This document shows, one piece after another, positions 26,701 through 35,395 of a stretch of DNA of 64,000 bases (its first letter is position 1; the number at the start of each line of letters is the position of its first letter). Source of the stretch: Mycobacterium ahvazicum (GTDB lineage: Bacteria; Actinomycetota; Actinomycetes; Mycobacteriales; Mycobacteriaceae); NCBI RefSeq assembly GCF_900176255.2, contig NZ_FXEG02000001.1, positions 372,001 through 436,000 of the forward strand, written 5' to 3'. The notes under the pieces were generated by a model. That model saw only the letters and a list, made by a program, of their open reading frames with translations, did not search any database and was not told the origin of the DNA. Both the position numbers and the translations under genes were made by a program.

Positions 26701-27909
26701 ATGTCATCAGTTAGGTCGGGCACCGCAGTAGGGTACGAAACCCTCACCTGGGGCAAACCGACCGAGGCAGGCTATCAGCGCAGCGACTTGCGTGCTGCCC
26801 AGCGCCAGTCAGGCGAGTACCAAGCTGTCATCCCCGCAGAGATAGCCGCTATAGAGGTCAGCCTGCCGTCTCATGTTCTAGCCGACGCCGAAGAAGCCAG
26901 CCAGGAGATCGCGCGTTTCGATACAGAGCTCGGGGGCGAGATCGCGCCATTCGGCTCTGTGCTCTTACGGACAGAATCAGCGGCAAGCTCCAGAATTGAG
27001 AACCTAACCGCCAGTGCGCGCGCGATCGCTGAAGCCGAGACACTGGGAAACGCCAAGCGTCGCAATGCTTCAATGATCGTCGCGAACACCAAAGCGATGC
27101 AGGCGGCCATCGATCTAGCCGACCAGATCAGCGACGATGCCATTCTGGCCATGCATGACGCGCTGATGCGCGCGAGCGAACCGAGTATCGCGGGCAAATG
27201 GCGCATGGAGCAGGTGTGGATAGGCGGCGGCAACTTCGGCCCACGAGACGCTGACTTCATCGCACCGCACCAGGATCGGGTCCCGGGTGCCATCCATGAC
27301 CTCGTCAGGTTCGCCAAGCGCAGTGATATAGCTGTCCTTCCTCAAATCGCAATTGTGCATGCACAATTCGAAACAATTCACCCCTTTCCAGATGGCAACG
27401 GGCGCACCGGGAGGGCTCTAATCCAGTCGATGTTGCGCAATAAGCGGCTAACCCGTCAGGTCACAGTCCCCGTGTCAGCGGGACTGCTAACCGACACCGG
27501 TTCGTACTTCCAGGCACTAACCGCCTACCGCGAGGGCGACCCCGCTCCGATCGTCGAGCGGCTCTCAGAGGCCTCGATGCTGGCCGTCTTCAACGGCCGA
27601 CAACTAGTGGCTGATCTGAAGACAATCAGGGGACAGTGGGAATCAAAGATCACCGCCCGCCGCAACTCAACGATCCACCGGGTAGCGGACTTGCTAATCA
27701 AACGCCCGGTGATCAATGCCCAACTAGTCAGCGATCAACTGAACATCGCGATTAACAATGCCTACCGATACTTGGATCCACTTGTCGAGTCCAAGATCAT
27801 CGTCGAGTTCACCGACCAGGCCCGTAATCGTGCCTGGCGTGCCCCGGAAGTTCTGAGTGCGCTAGACGCTTTTGCCGAGCGCGCCGGCCGCCGAGCGCTG
27901 CTCGATTGA
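26701..27909 (+). CDS. Fic-domain protein (class II-type AMP transferase) with C-terminal winged helix
   Basis: Fic enzymes attach AMP, or sometimes another phosphate-containing group, to hydroxyls of target proteins. The full active-site motif HPFPDGNGRTGR is at residues 227-238, with catalytic His227. The N-terminal helix has SSRIEN at 96-101, the autoinhibitory S-x3-E-N pattern of class II Fic proteins, so no separate antitoxin is needed. The last 80 residues look like a winged-helix domain (SDQLNIAINNAYRYLDPL) that could bind the operator upstream. Codons such as CTA and ATA and lower GC mark it as foreign. It lies between 46-bp direct repeats. Confidence 0.93.
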   Translation: MSSVRSGTAVGYETLTWGKPTEAGYQRSDLRAAQRQSGEYQAVIPAEIAAIEVSLPSHVLADAEEASQEIARFDTELGGEIAPFGSVLLRTESAASSRIENLTASARAIAEAETLGNAKRRNASMIVANTKAMQAAIDLADQISDDAILAMHDALMRASEPSIAGKWRMEQVWIGGGNFGPRDADFIAPHQDRVPGAIHDLVRFAKRSDIAVLPQIAIVHAQFETIHPFPDGNGRTGRALIQSMLRNKRLTRQVTVPVSAGLLTDTGSYFQALTAYREGDPAPIVERLSEASMLAVFNGRQLVADLKTIRGQWESKITARRNSTIHRVADLLIKRPVINAQLVSDQLNIAINNAYRYLDPLVESKIIVEFTDQARNRAWRAPEVLSALDAFAERAGRRALLD

Positions 27910-27993
27910 CGAAAACCATCGCGAAACCCCTGATGGTGAATGCGCATCACAGAAGAGATTCAGATCAATGGCTGGTGCAGGCCGGCGACTACT

Positions 27994-28039
27994 TCAGCGG
28001 CCTGGTGTAAAACCGGGTCTAACCCGCCAGATCGCGCCG
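27994..28039 (+). repeat. right 46-bp direct repeat of Fic insertion
   Basis: An exact copy of 26585-26630. It contains the stop and last codons of the Rv0226c-like gene on the minus strand. The 20 bases before it still read as a divergent Rv0225 tail (VQAGDYFSGLV then stop), so the similarity extends past the exact repeat. Confidence 0.97.
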
Positions 28040-29718
28040 GCCAGCGCGCCGACACCGCCCACGAGCAGCATCCCCAGCCAGGCCAGGTGCGCGATCAGCG
28101 TGGCATTGCGCCGGGCCGGCGCAACCCCAGCGGCGCCACTGCCGACCCGGTACAGCGTCAACTCTGCGTCACGGAACACCGGTGTCAGCGCGCCCACGGT
28201 GCGCGCGGCCGAGCCCATGTTTCCGGCGCTGTCCGATTCGACGACCAGCCACCCGACGCCGGCCGGGGCCAAGGCCGACGGCGCAGGCCCGGACAGCAGC
28301 AACTCCTGGACGGCCCGGGCGCGGTTGCCCTCCCCGGGCACCACCCGCCCGGAGATCGCCAAGTCGCCCGTGCTGAACACGTCGGCGCGCAGCCAGCGCG
28401 GCAGCGGATCCAGCACCGGCGCCGGACCCGACCAGGCGAAGCGGCGCATCGAGCCCGCGGGCAGCACCGCGACCGGCGCGGGCGCCCGGTTGATCGCCGC
28501 CGCCACCGCGGCCCAGCCCGGCGGGTAGCGCACCGGCGCGACCTTGCCGCCCACCCCCCACGCCAAATCGGGCAGCACAGCGATCAGCGCGAGACAGCCC
28601 ACCAGCGCCGTGGCCGCCGGATGCGCCCACCGCCGCAGCGTCACCACCGTGCCGGCTCCCGCAAGGGTGTAGCCCGGCACCGCCAGCGCGACCCATTTCT
28701 GCCCGTCGCGCAGCACGCCCAGACCGGGCGCCGCGTCAACCACCGTGGCAAGCAGGTGCAGGCCGGGCCCGGAGGCCAGCGCGGCCGGCACCACGACCGA
28801 CACCAACGCGAGCACCAACAGTGGCAGCGCCGGCGGGCGGCGCAGCACCGTCGGGACGCCGGCCGCCACCACACCCAGCAGCACCAGCGCCGAGATCAGC
28901 GCGAACAGCGTTGCTCGCGAACTGGGTACCGCCTCGCCGTTCCAGATACCGCCGAGACTGGCCAGGCTGACCAGCGTGCCCAGACCGGGCTCGGCGCGTG
29001 GCGCGAAGGCGATCACGCCGAGCGCGCTCGCCGCCTTGGGAGTGGACAGCGACGAGCCCGTCGCCGCGGCCACCAGCCACGGCAGCGCCGCCACCAGCGC
29101 GGCACCCAGCGCCGTCGCGGCGCACTGCCAGCGGGCCCGGCCCCCACCCGGCGCGGCGACGCAGACCAGCGCCACCGTCGCGGCCAGCATCAGCCCCGTC
29201 GGCGTCAGCCCGGCCAGCGCGATCCAGAACGCCAACGAAAAAAAGCCGGGCCCACCGGATCGCAGGCTCAGGACCGTCGTCGCCACCCACGGCAGGCAGC
29301 CGTAACCGACCAGCAGGCTCCAGTGCCCCTGCAGAAGTCGTTCGGCGACATAGGGATTCCAGATCGCGAGCGTGACCGCGACGAACTGGCCCGGCGCGCC
29401 GGCGCAGGGCAGCGCGGTGGCCACGAGTCGTGCCGAACCCCAGCCCGCCAGCCACAACCCCGCGACCAGCAACACCTTGACCACGACGCCGCCGTCGACC
29501 AGGTGCGAGGCCAGCGCCACGGCGAAATCCTGCGGAGTCGCCCGCGGCGGTGCGGTCAACCCCAGGGCGGTATCGGACAGGTAGGAACGCGGCGTCGAGA
29601 CCGCGTCGCGCAGCAGCAGGTACCCCGGCCGCAGCAACGGCGCCACCACCAGAAACGCCAGGGTTAACGCATACCCGGGGAGAGACCACTGCAGCGCCCG
29701 GCGCCATGGCGCGGTCAC
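27994..29718 (-). CDS. Polytopic membrane protein (Rv0226c-like)
   Basis: The 574 residues contain roughly ten hydrophobic segments spread over the first 430 residues, then a C-terminal extracytoplasmic or mixed part with WLVVESDSAGN and a final membrane span (AHLAWLGMLLVGGVGALAGA). The layout of large loop plus many spans is that of membrane glycosyltransferases of the GT-C type, but no catalytic motif is assured. Matches Rv0226c by length and position. Its 3' end is in the right-hand 46-bp repeat. The Rv0227c-like gene lies 18 bp upstream on the same strand. Confidence 0.87.
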   Translation of the reverse strand: MTAPWRRALQWSLPGYALTLAFLVVAPLLRPGYLLLRDAVSTPRSYLSDTALGLTAPPRATPQDFAVALASHLVDGGVVVKVLLVAGLWLAGWGSARLVATALPCAGAPGQFVAVTLAIWNPYVAERLLQGHWSLLVGYGCLPWVATTVLSLRSGGPGFFSLAFWIALAGLTPTGLMLAATVALVCVAAPGGGRARWQCAATALGAALVAALPWLVAAATGSSLSTPKAASALGVIAFAPRAEPGLGTLVSLASLGGIWNGEAVPSSRATLFALISALVLLGVVAAGVPTVLRRPPALPLLVLALVSVVVPAALASGPGLHLLATVVDAAPGLGVLRDGQKWVALAVPGYTLAGAGTVVTLRRWAHPAATALVGCLALIAVLPDLAWGVGGKVAPVRYPPGWAAVAAAINRAPAPVAVLPAGSMRRFAWSGPAPVLDPLPRWLRADVFSTGDLAISGRVVPGEGNRARAVQELLLSGPAPSALAPAGVGWLVVESDSAGNMGSAARTVGALTPVFRDAELTLYRVGSGAAGVAPARRNATLIAHLAWLGMLLVGGVGALAGAIWRVRPGFTPGR

Positions 29719-29736
29719 GGTCGGCGCAACCGCGGG

Positions 29737-30990
29737 TTAGTCCCGGTCGGGCGGGACGGGCGGATTCGGCTCCGGCGCCGGTGGATCGGAGCCGGGCGGA
29801 TCGTCATCCGTCTCGGAATGCTGCGCGGGCAGCTTCTCGGTCTCGGCTTCGGCGCCGGGCACCCGTTCCTCGAGCCCACTGCGGCCGAAGAACTCCTCGT
29901 CGCCGCGGTCCAGGCCCGGGTCTGTCAGCGCGCTCTCGGTCCGCAGGCTGAACGACGCGAACAAGCCGCCGCCGATCAGCGCGATCAGGCCGACCGCGGT
30001 GAAGGTGATCGGCAGCACCCGCGACCACAGCGCGAGCCGGTCACGCTCGTCGCGGGCCGCGTTCACCTGAGATTCCACGGTGTCCTCGTTGGAGGTGACC
30101 TTGTAGTCGGCCAACGTCAGCTCGGGCTTGAGCGGGTCCCGGGCGAAGAAATGGTTGGCGTGCTCGGTCTCCTTGACGATGGTGCCCGAGACCGGATCCA
30201 CCCAGAAGGTCCGCTGCGCCGCGTAGTAGCGGGTCATCGTGATCTGCTCGGCCGGGTCGCCGCCCTGGATGCCCCACATCGCCGCGGACGTGGTCACCTT
30301 GCCGTCCTCGTCGCCGGCGTACAGCGACGGGTACTTCACCGGCGCCACCAGCTTTCCGTCGGCGCTGTAACCGATGTTCTGGGTGAACTTGTAGGCGCTC
30401 AGCCCGTTGACGTCCTCTTGGGTGTCGTAGTTGACGTCGTAGGTCTTCTGCGCGACCGGATCGAAGTAGGGGTAGGTCTTCTTCTCGGTGTGGAACGGGA
30501 AGCGGTAGGACAACCCGTCGTGGCGCACCGGGATCGAGGTGGGCGGGTTCTCGTCGTTGAAGGTGCGCGGCTTCTGGACGGCGCCGCCAGTGTGGGTGTC
30601 GTCGGAGACGGCCATCGCGGTCTTGCGGTTGAGCGTGACGGTGTCGACGATCGCCAGCAGCAGCCCGGTGTCCTTCTGCTTATCGGTGCGCCGCAGGGAG
30701 GTGCCGACCTGCAGCGTGACGACGTCGGCGTTGGCCGGCGACTCGACGCTGATCTGCTGCTGGGAGACCAGGGGCACGTTCTGGTTGACCACGACGTGGT
30801 CACTGGACAGCGACGCCGAGTCGAGCGCGGTTCCGGTGCCGTCGCTGACCAGCGTGGTGTCGATGTTGAGCGGGATCTTGGTGATCCGGCTGGTGGTGTA
30901 GGTCGACAGCAGCAGCGCGGCGATCAGCAGGGCAGCCCCGAGCCCGATGATCCCGCATGCGGCGAACCGCAACATAACCGCTCGGTTCAC
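29737..30990 (-). CDS. DUF3068/PorA-family membrane protein (Rv0227c-like)
   Basis: The 417-residue product has one N-terminal span (AACGIIGLGAALLIAALLL), a long extracytoplasmic domain, a second span (FTAVGLIALIGGGLFASFSL) and a Pro/Glu/Asp-rich tail. This is the DUF3068 (PorA-like) layout of corynebacteria and mycobacteria; Rv0227c is reported as essential. Function is not established; it probably acts in envelope maintenance. It begins near the divergent acyltransferase gene and precedes the Rv0226c-like gene. Confidence 0.9.
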   Translation of the reverse strand: MNRAVMLRFAACGIIGLGAALLIAALLLSTYTTSRITKIPLNIDTTLVSDGTGTALDSASLSSDHVVVNQNVPLVSQQQISVESPANADVVTLQVGTSLRRTDKQKDTGLLLAIVDTVTLNRKTAMAVSDDTHTGGAVQKPRTFNDENPPTSIPVRHDGLSYRFPFHTEKKTYPYFDPVAQKTYDVNYDTQEDVNGLSAYKFTQNIGYSADGKLVAPVKYPSLYAGDEDGKVTTSAAMWGIQGGDPAEQITMTRYYAAQRTFWVDPVSGTIVKETEHANHFFARDPLKPELTLADYKVTSNEDTVESQVNAARDERDRLALWSRVLPITFTAVGLIALIGGGLFASFSLRTESALTDPGLDRGDEEFFGRSGLEERVPGAEAETEKLPAQHSETDDDPPGSDPPAPEPNPPVPPDRD

Positions 30991-31080
30991 GTTGCTGTGC
31001 CCTCCCTAAATGCTCTAGGCAAATCCGTTCGACCCTAACAGCAGTACCCGATTAGCCAGGTAACAGAGCGCAGGCAGACT

Positions 31081-32274
31081 GTGATCGTGACCGATGGCGA
31101 CCAGGCGGGCGGAACTCGCAGCTTCCTGCCCGCTGTCGAGGGTATGCGCGCCTGCGCGGCCATGGGCGTGGTCGTCACGCATGTGGCCTTCCAGACCGGC
31201 CACTCCAGCGGTGTCGACGGGAGGCTGTTCGGCCGCTTCGACCTTGCCGTGGCCGTGTTCTTCGCGCTGTCGGGGTTCCTGCTGTGGCGTGGCCACGCGG
31301 CCGCGGCGAGGGGTCTGGGACCCGATGGTTTCAGGAGTCCGCCTACCGGCCACTACCTGCGATCGCGGCTGGTCCGCATCATGCCGGCCTATCTGGTGGC
31401 CGTCGTCGTGATCCTCACCCTGCTGCCCGACGCGGACCACGCCAGCCTGACCGTCTGGCTGGCAAACCTGACCCTGACCCAGATCTATGTGCCGCTCACC
31501 CTGACCGGAGGGCTGACCCAGATGTGGAGCCTCTCGGTCGAGGTCAGCTTCTATCTGGCGCTGCCGATTCTCGCGCTGTTGGCCCGCCGCATTCCGGTCC
31601 GCGCCCGGGTGCCGGCGATCGCCGCGCTGGGGGCGCTCAGCTGGGGGTGGGGCTGGCTTCCTTTCTTCTCCGGGCACGCGGGGTCCGGCAATCCGCTGAA
31701 TTGGCCGCCGGCCTTCTTCTCCTGGTTCGCCGCGGGCATGCTGCTGGCCGAGTGGGTGCACAGCCCGATCGGGCTGGCAGTGCGCGTGGCGCAGAACAAG
31801 GCGGGCCGGGTACTGATGGCCGCCATCGCATTGGCCGCGTTCCTGGTGGCCGCCTCCCCGCTGGCGGGCCCGGAGGGGCTGACGCCGGGGACCGCGGCGC
31901 AGTTCGCGTTGAAGACCGCGATGGGGTCGATCGTCGCGTTCGCGTTGGTCGCGCCGTTGGTGCTGGACCGCGTCGATACCCCGCACCGGCTGCTGGGCAC
32001 CGCCGGGATGGTCACCCTGGGTCGCTGGTCCTACGGCCTGTTCATCTGGCACCTGGCCGCGCTGGCGATGGTGTTCCCGGTGGTCGGCACGTTCCCGTTC
32101 ACCGGCAACATGCCGATGGTGTTGGTGCTGACGCTGCTCTTCGGCTTCGCGATCGCGGCGGTGAGTTACGCCCTGGTCGAATCGCCGTGCCGGGAAGCGT
32201 TGCGCCGCTGGGAGAAACGCGAGAAACCGACCGCTGCGGCAATAGATGCCGAGGCGGACGCCATCGCGCCCTAG
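31081..32274 (+). CDS. Membrane acyltransferase (Rv0228-like, acyltransferase 3)
   Basis: The 397-residue acyltransferase-3 protein has about ten membrane spans. FLPAVEGMRACAAMGVVVTHVAFQ carries the conserved early Arg and His of the family. FFALSGFLLWRG and LVRIMPAYL follow, and MWSLSVEVSFYLALP holds the conserved Glu. Such proteins acylate extracytoplasmic sugars or lipids using a cytoplasmic acyl donor. Matches Rv0228. GTG 31081 is used; GTG 31087 is also possible. Its stop shares CTAG with the YbjN-type gene. Confidence 0.93.
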   Translation: MIVTDGDQAGGTRSFLPAVEGMRACAAMGVVVTHVAFQTGHSSGVDGRLFGRFDLAVAVFFALSGFLLWRGHAAAARGLGPDGFRSPPTGHYLRSRLVRIMPAYLVAVVVILTLLPDADHASLTVWLANLTLTQIYVPLTLTGGLTQMWSLSVEVSFYLALPILALLARRIPVRARVPAIAALGALSWGWGWLPFFSGHAGSGNPLNWPPAFFSWFAAGMLLAEWVHSPIGLAVRVAQNKAGRVLMAAIALAAFLVAASPLAGPEGLTPGTAAQFALKTAMGSIVAFALVAPLVLDRVDTPHRLLGTAGMVTLGRWSYGLFIWHLAALAMVFPVVGTFPFTGNMPMVLVLTLLFGFAIAAVSYALVESPCREALRRWEKREKPTAAAIDAEADAIAP

Positions 32275-32750
32275 CCGGTGCGGTCCATCCACTCTTCCAG
32301 TGCGCCCGCGGACGGCAGACTGACGGCCTGCTCGATCTTCTCGATCAGGTCGGTGCCGTACTCGACGGTGGACCTGACGAAGTGGCCCAGCCCCGCCAGG
32401 TGAATGCCGTCGGTCAGCAGGTAAGCGCTTTCGCCGACCACGCTGAAATGGCTCGGCTGCGCGCTCTCGCGGACAAACGCCTTGGGCCAGTGGTTGTCGC
32501 GGTTCCAGTCGTTGACCAGTTCCATCAGGCGGGGGCGCTCGCTGGCTTGGTAGTACCCCGCGGGGCTGATCGAGATCTCCAGGATGTCGGGCCGCAATCC
32601 GTTGATCCGCAGGTTCACGTGCAGCTTGCCCCGCTGATAGTGGGACAGCACCATCATGAATTCCGTGCCGTCGTCGCTGCGGAAGAATCGCAACTGGTGC
32701 GATCGTAGATAGCGTTCGATCAGCTCCGGGCTCAACGGCTCGATTTGCAT
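32271..32750 (-). CDS. YbjN-domain protein
   Basis: The 159-residue product begins with a short helix, then an alpha/beta domain: MMVLSHYQRGKLHVNLRING, ISPAGYY, NDWNRDNHWPKAFV and FSVVGESAYLLTDGIHL. This is the order of the YbjN family (type III-chaperone-like fold), in which the WN segment is characteristic. The role is unknown; mycobacterial members often stand alone. Convergent with the acyltransferase, sharing CTAG at both stops. Located 51 bp from the downstream end of the AMP-ligase gene. Confidence 0.72.
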   Translation of the reverse strand: MQIEPLSPELIERYLRSHQLRFFRSDDGTEFMMVLSHYQRGKLHVNLRINGLRPDILEISISPAGYYQASERPRLMELVNDWNRDNHWPKAFVRESAQPSHFSVVGESAYLLTDGIHLAGLGHFVRSTVEYGTDLIEKIEQAVSLPSAGALEEWMDRTG

Positions 32751-32800
32751 GGCGCTGATCGTGCGGGCGGAGCCTTGAAGAATTCTTGGTGCCTTCGGAG

Positions 32801-34297
32801 TCAGCTCGCTTCGGCGGCCTGCAACCGCGCCATGATCTCGGCCCGGACCGCCGAGCGCCGGGCCTTGCCGGCGTCGTCGCGCAGCGGGGTGTCGACGAAT
32901 TCGATGAAGTCGGGGGTGTGCGGCACCTTGTACCCCGCGATGTTGGCGCGCAGAAACTCCTGCACCCCCGCGGCATCCAGGGTGGAGCCGTCGATCGTCT
33001 GCACCAGCGCGTAGGGCACCTGGCCGAGATCACCGGCGTTCGGATCGGGGACGCCAACAACCAAGCAGGACAACACATCCGGGTGTGCCGATAGCGCGCT
33101 CTCGATCTCCGCGGGATAGACGTTGCGCCCGCCCACGGTGAACATGTCGACCCGCCGGTCCGACAGGTACAGGAAACCGTCGGCGTCGAAGTAGCCCAGA
33201 TCGCCCAGCGAGTCCCAGCCGTTCCGGCTTTTCGCCGTCGAGCCGACATACCGGTAGGTCGGCGCGCTGCCCGGCGCCGGCCGCATGTAGATCTCGCCCT
33301 CGACGCCCGGCGGGCAGGGGTTGCCGTCGTCGTCGAGCACCGTCATCTCGCCGCTGACGACGATGCCGACCGAACCCGGGTGGGTCAGCCACTGGTCGCC
33401 GGAGATGAACGTCAGCGCCTGTAACTCGGTGCCGCCGTACAACTCCCACACTTTCTCGGGGCCCAGCAGGTCGATCCACGCCTGCTTGATGGCCGGCGGG
33501 CACGGTGCCGCCAGGTGCCAGAACCGCCGGATCGATGACAGGTCGTAGGCCTGCGGGTTGGCCTGGTAAACCGGTAGCACCCGCTGCATGATCGTCGGCA
33601 CCGTCACCATGAAGGTGACGCGATGATCGGCGATCACGCGCAGGAATTCGTGCGGATCGAACCGGTCGGTCAACACCAGGTGGTGGCCCATGATCAACGC
33701 CAGGGCCGCCATGGTGATCCCGGTGTTGTGGGATAGCGGCACCGGAACATAGGTGGTGTCGCAATCTTGTGCGCCCATCGCGTAGGCCGCCAGCGGTGAA
33801 AGGCGGCTGTCGACACCGGCTTCGATCAGCTTGGGCCGCCCGGTGCTGCCGCCGGACCCCATCGCCTTCCACGTCGGCGACACCGCCTCCGGCAGCGGCG
33901 CATCGGACAATGCCGCATCGGGGATGAAACCCTTGACCACGCTTGGTATTTCAGGGTGCTCGGCGCCCACCAGCAGGGCGCGCGGCCGCAAGTCCAGCAG
34001 GCCTTGCAACTCCGCGGTCGGCAGTCGCGGCGACAACGGCTGCGGCACCGCGCCCAGCTTCCAGCACGCCACGGCGGCCTGCACGAACTCGACGGAGTTG
34101 GGCAGCAGGATCGTCACGTAGTCGCCGACGCCGACACCAAGTTCGGCATAGGCACGGGCCAGCCGGTTCGTTGACTTGTCGAGTTCGGCGCGGGTCAGCG
34201 TCAGGCCTTCACAGGTGACCGCCGGCTCGTCGGGCGCGCATTCGGCCAGCGCCGAAACCTGGGTGCCGATCGGCGGAGTCGGCTCACTCTGGGTCAT
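32801..34297 (-). CDS. Acyl/aryl-CoA ligase (AMP-binding enzyme)
   Basis: The 498-residue adenylate-forming enzyme has the ATP loop MGSGGSTGRPKLIEAG, in which the usual S-G-T-T-G is replaced by G-G-S-T-G. It also has YGGTELQALTF, the hinge DRRVDMFTVGGRNVYP and a C-terminal DDAGKARRSAV with the lysine in its normal place. It therefore looks active with a somewhat unusual nucleotide loop. The start ATG abuts the php stop codon (CAT then TTA on the plus strand), so it is the second gene of a php-ligase operon. Confidence 0.88.
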   Translation of the reverse strand: MTQSEPTPPIGTQVSALAECAPDEPAVTCEGLTLTRAELDKSTNRLARAYAELGVGVGDYVTILLPNSVEFVQAAVACWKLGAVPQPLSPRLPTAELQGLLDLRPRALLVGAEHPEIPSVVKGFIPDAALSDAPLPEAVSPTWKAMGSGGSTGRPKLIEAGVDSRLSPLAAYAMGAQDCDTTYVPVPLSHNTGITMAALALIMGHHLVLTDRFDPHEFLRVIADHRVTFMVTVPTIMQRVLPVYQANPQAYDLSSIRRFWHLAAPCPPAIKQAWIDLLGPEKVWELYGGTELQALTFISGDQWLTHPGSVGIVVSGEMTVLDDDGNPCPPGVEGEIYMRPAPGSAPTYRYVGSTAKSRNGWDSLGDLGYFDADGFLYLSDRRVDMFTVGGRNVYPAEIESALSAHPDVLSCLVVGVPDPNAGDLGQVPYALVQTIDGSTLDAAGVQEFLRANIAGYKVPHTPDFIEFVDTPLRDDAGKARRSAVRAEIMARLQAAEAS

Positions 34298-35275
34298 TTA
34301 ATAGGCGCCCTGCTGCTCGAAGATGCGCCGCGGGTTGTCGACGAGCATGGTGTGCAGTTGCTCCTCGGTGACGCCGCGCTCTTTGAGGGCGGGGATCACG
34401 TCGTTGTGGATGTGCAGGTAGTGCCAGTTGGGTGCCATCTGCGGAACGAGTTCTTCGGGGAGTGCGTCGAAGTAGCAGTTGGCGTCGTGCGACAGCACCA
34501 TCTTGTCGGCGTGCCCGCGCTCGCACATCTGCGCCACGATGCCGACTCGTTCTTCGAACGGTGAGATCACATCGAGGCCGAACCGGTCCATTCCGAGATA
34601 GGACCCCGCCGCGATAAGTTCCTCCAGGTATCCGATGTCGGTGCTGTCGCCCGAATGTCCGATGATCACCCGGCTCAGGTCGACACCCTCTTCTTCGAAG
34701 ATGCGCTGCTGTTCGAGCCCGCGGCGCAGACCCGCGTGGGTGTGTGTAGAGATCGGCACCCCGGTGCGCTTGTGTGCCTGGGCGACCGCGCGCAGCACCC
34801 GCTCGACGCCGGGGGTTACGCCCGGCTCGTCGGTGGCGCACTTGAGGATCCCGGCCTTGACGCCGGTGTCGGCGATGCCTTCCTCGATGTCCTTCACGAA
34901 CATGTCGGTCATGATCTCCGGACCGCCCAGCATGCCGCCCGGACCCTCGTAGTGGAACCGCAGCGGCAGGTCGTTGTAGGTGTAAAACCCGGTCGCCACA
35001 ACGATATTCAGCTCGGTCGCAGCGGCCACGCGGGCAATGCGCGGGATGTAGCGGCCCAGCCCGATCACGGTGAGGTCGACGATGGTGTCCACGCCGCGCG
35101 ACTTCAGCTCGTTGAGCCGGTCGATGGCATCGGCCACCCGCTTTTCCTCGTCGCCCCAGGCGTCGGGATAGTTCAGCGCGATCTCGGTGGTCATGATGAA
35201 GACGTGCTCGTGCATGAGCGTCACGCCGAGATCAGCGGTATCGATGGAACCGCGCGCGGTATTTAGTTCGGACAC
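34298..35275 (-). CDS. php: Phosphotriesterase-like lactonase
   Basis: The 325-residue TIM-barrel metalloenzyme of the phosphotriesterase-like lactonase family mainly hydrolyses lactones, including N-acyl-homoserine lactones, with weak activity on organophosphates. Metal ligands: His22 and His24 in LMHEHVF, the bridging Lys in GILKCATDE, the His in ISTHTHAG, the His in IIGHSGDS and the Asp in LSHDANCY. GTG 35275 reproduces the Rv0230c N-terminus SELNTARGSIDTADLG. It is divergent from fadE4 and followed without a gap by the AMP ligase. Confidence 0.95.
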   Translation of the reverse strand: MSELNTARGSIDTADLGVTLMHEHVFIMTTEIALNYPDAWGDEEKRVADAIDRLNELKSRGVDTIVDLTVIGLGRYIPRIARVAAATELNIVVATGFYTYNDLPLRFHYEGPGGMLGGPEIMTDMFVKDIEEGIADTGVKAGILKCATDEPGVTPGVERVLRAVAQAHKRTGVPISTHTHAGLRRGLEQQRIFEEEGVDLSRVIIGHSGDSTDIGYLEELIAAGSYLGMDRFGLDVISPFEERVGIVAQMCERGHADKMVLSHDANCYFDALPEELVPQMAPNWHYLHIHNDVIPALKERGVTEEQLHTMLVDNPRRIFEQQGAY

Positions 35276-35395
35276 GTGGCTGATGCTAGGCCGGGCCGGA
35301 ATCATCCAACAGAGGCAATTGCGATGACAATGCGGATTTCGCGGCGCACCTTGGGCTGATACCGCGACCCCGCACATCGGCGTACCGTCTGCCGC

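Noticed and set aside
26585..28039. Prophage or transposon between the 46-bp repeats
   Set aside because: No integrase, transposase or terminal inverted repeats; the only gene is Fic.
27940..29667. 575-residue frame opposite the Rv0226c-like gene
   Set aside because: Arg/Gln-rich shadow; the minus strand has clear membrane segments.
31015..33249. 744-residue minus-strand frame
   Set aside because: Crosses three real genes and reads as a low-complexity shadow of the acyltransferase.
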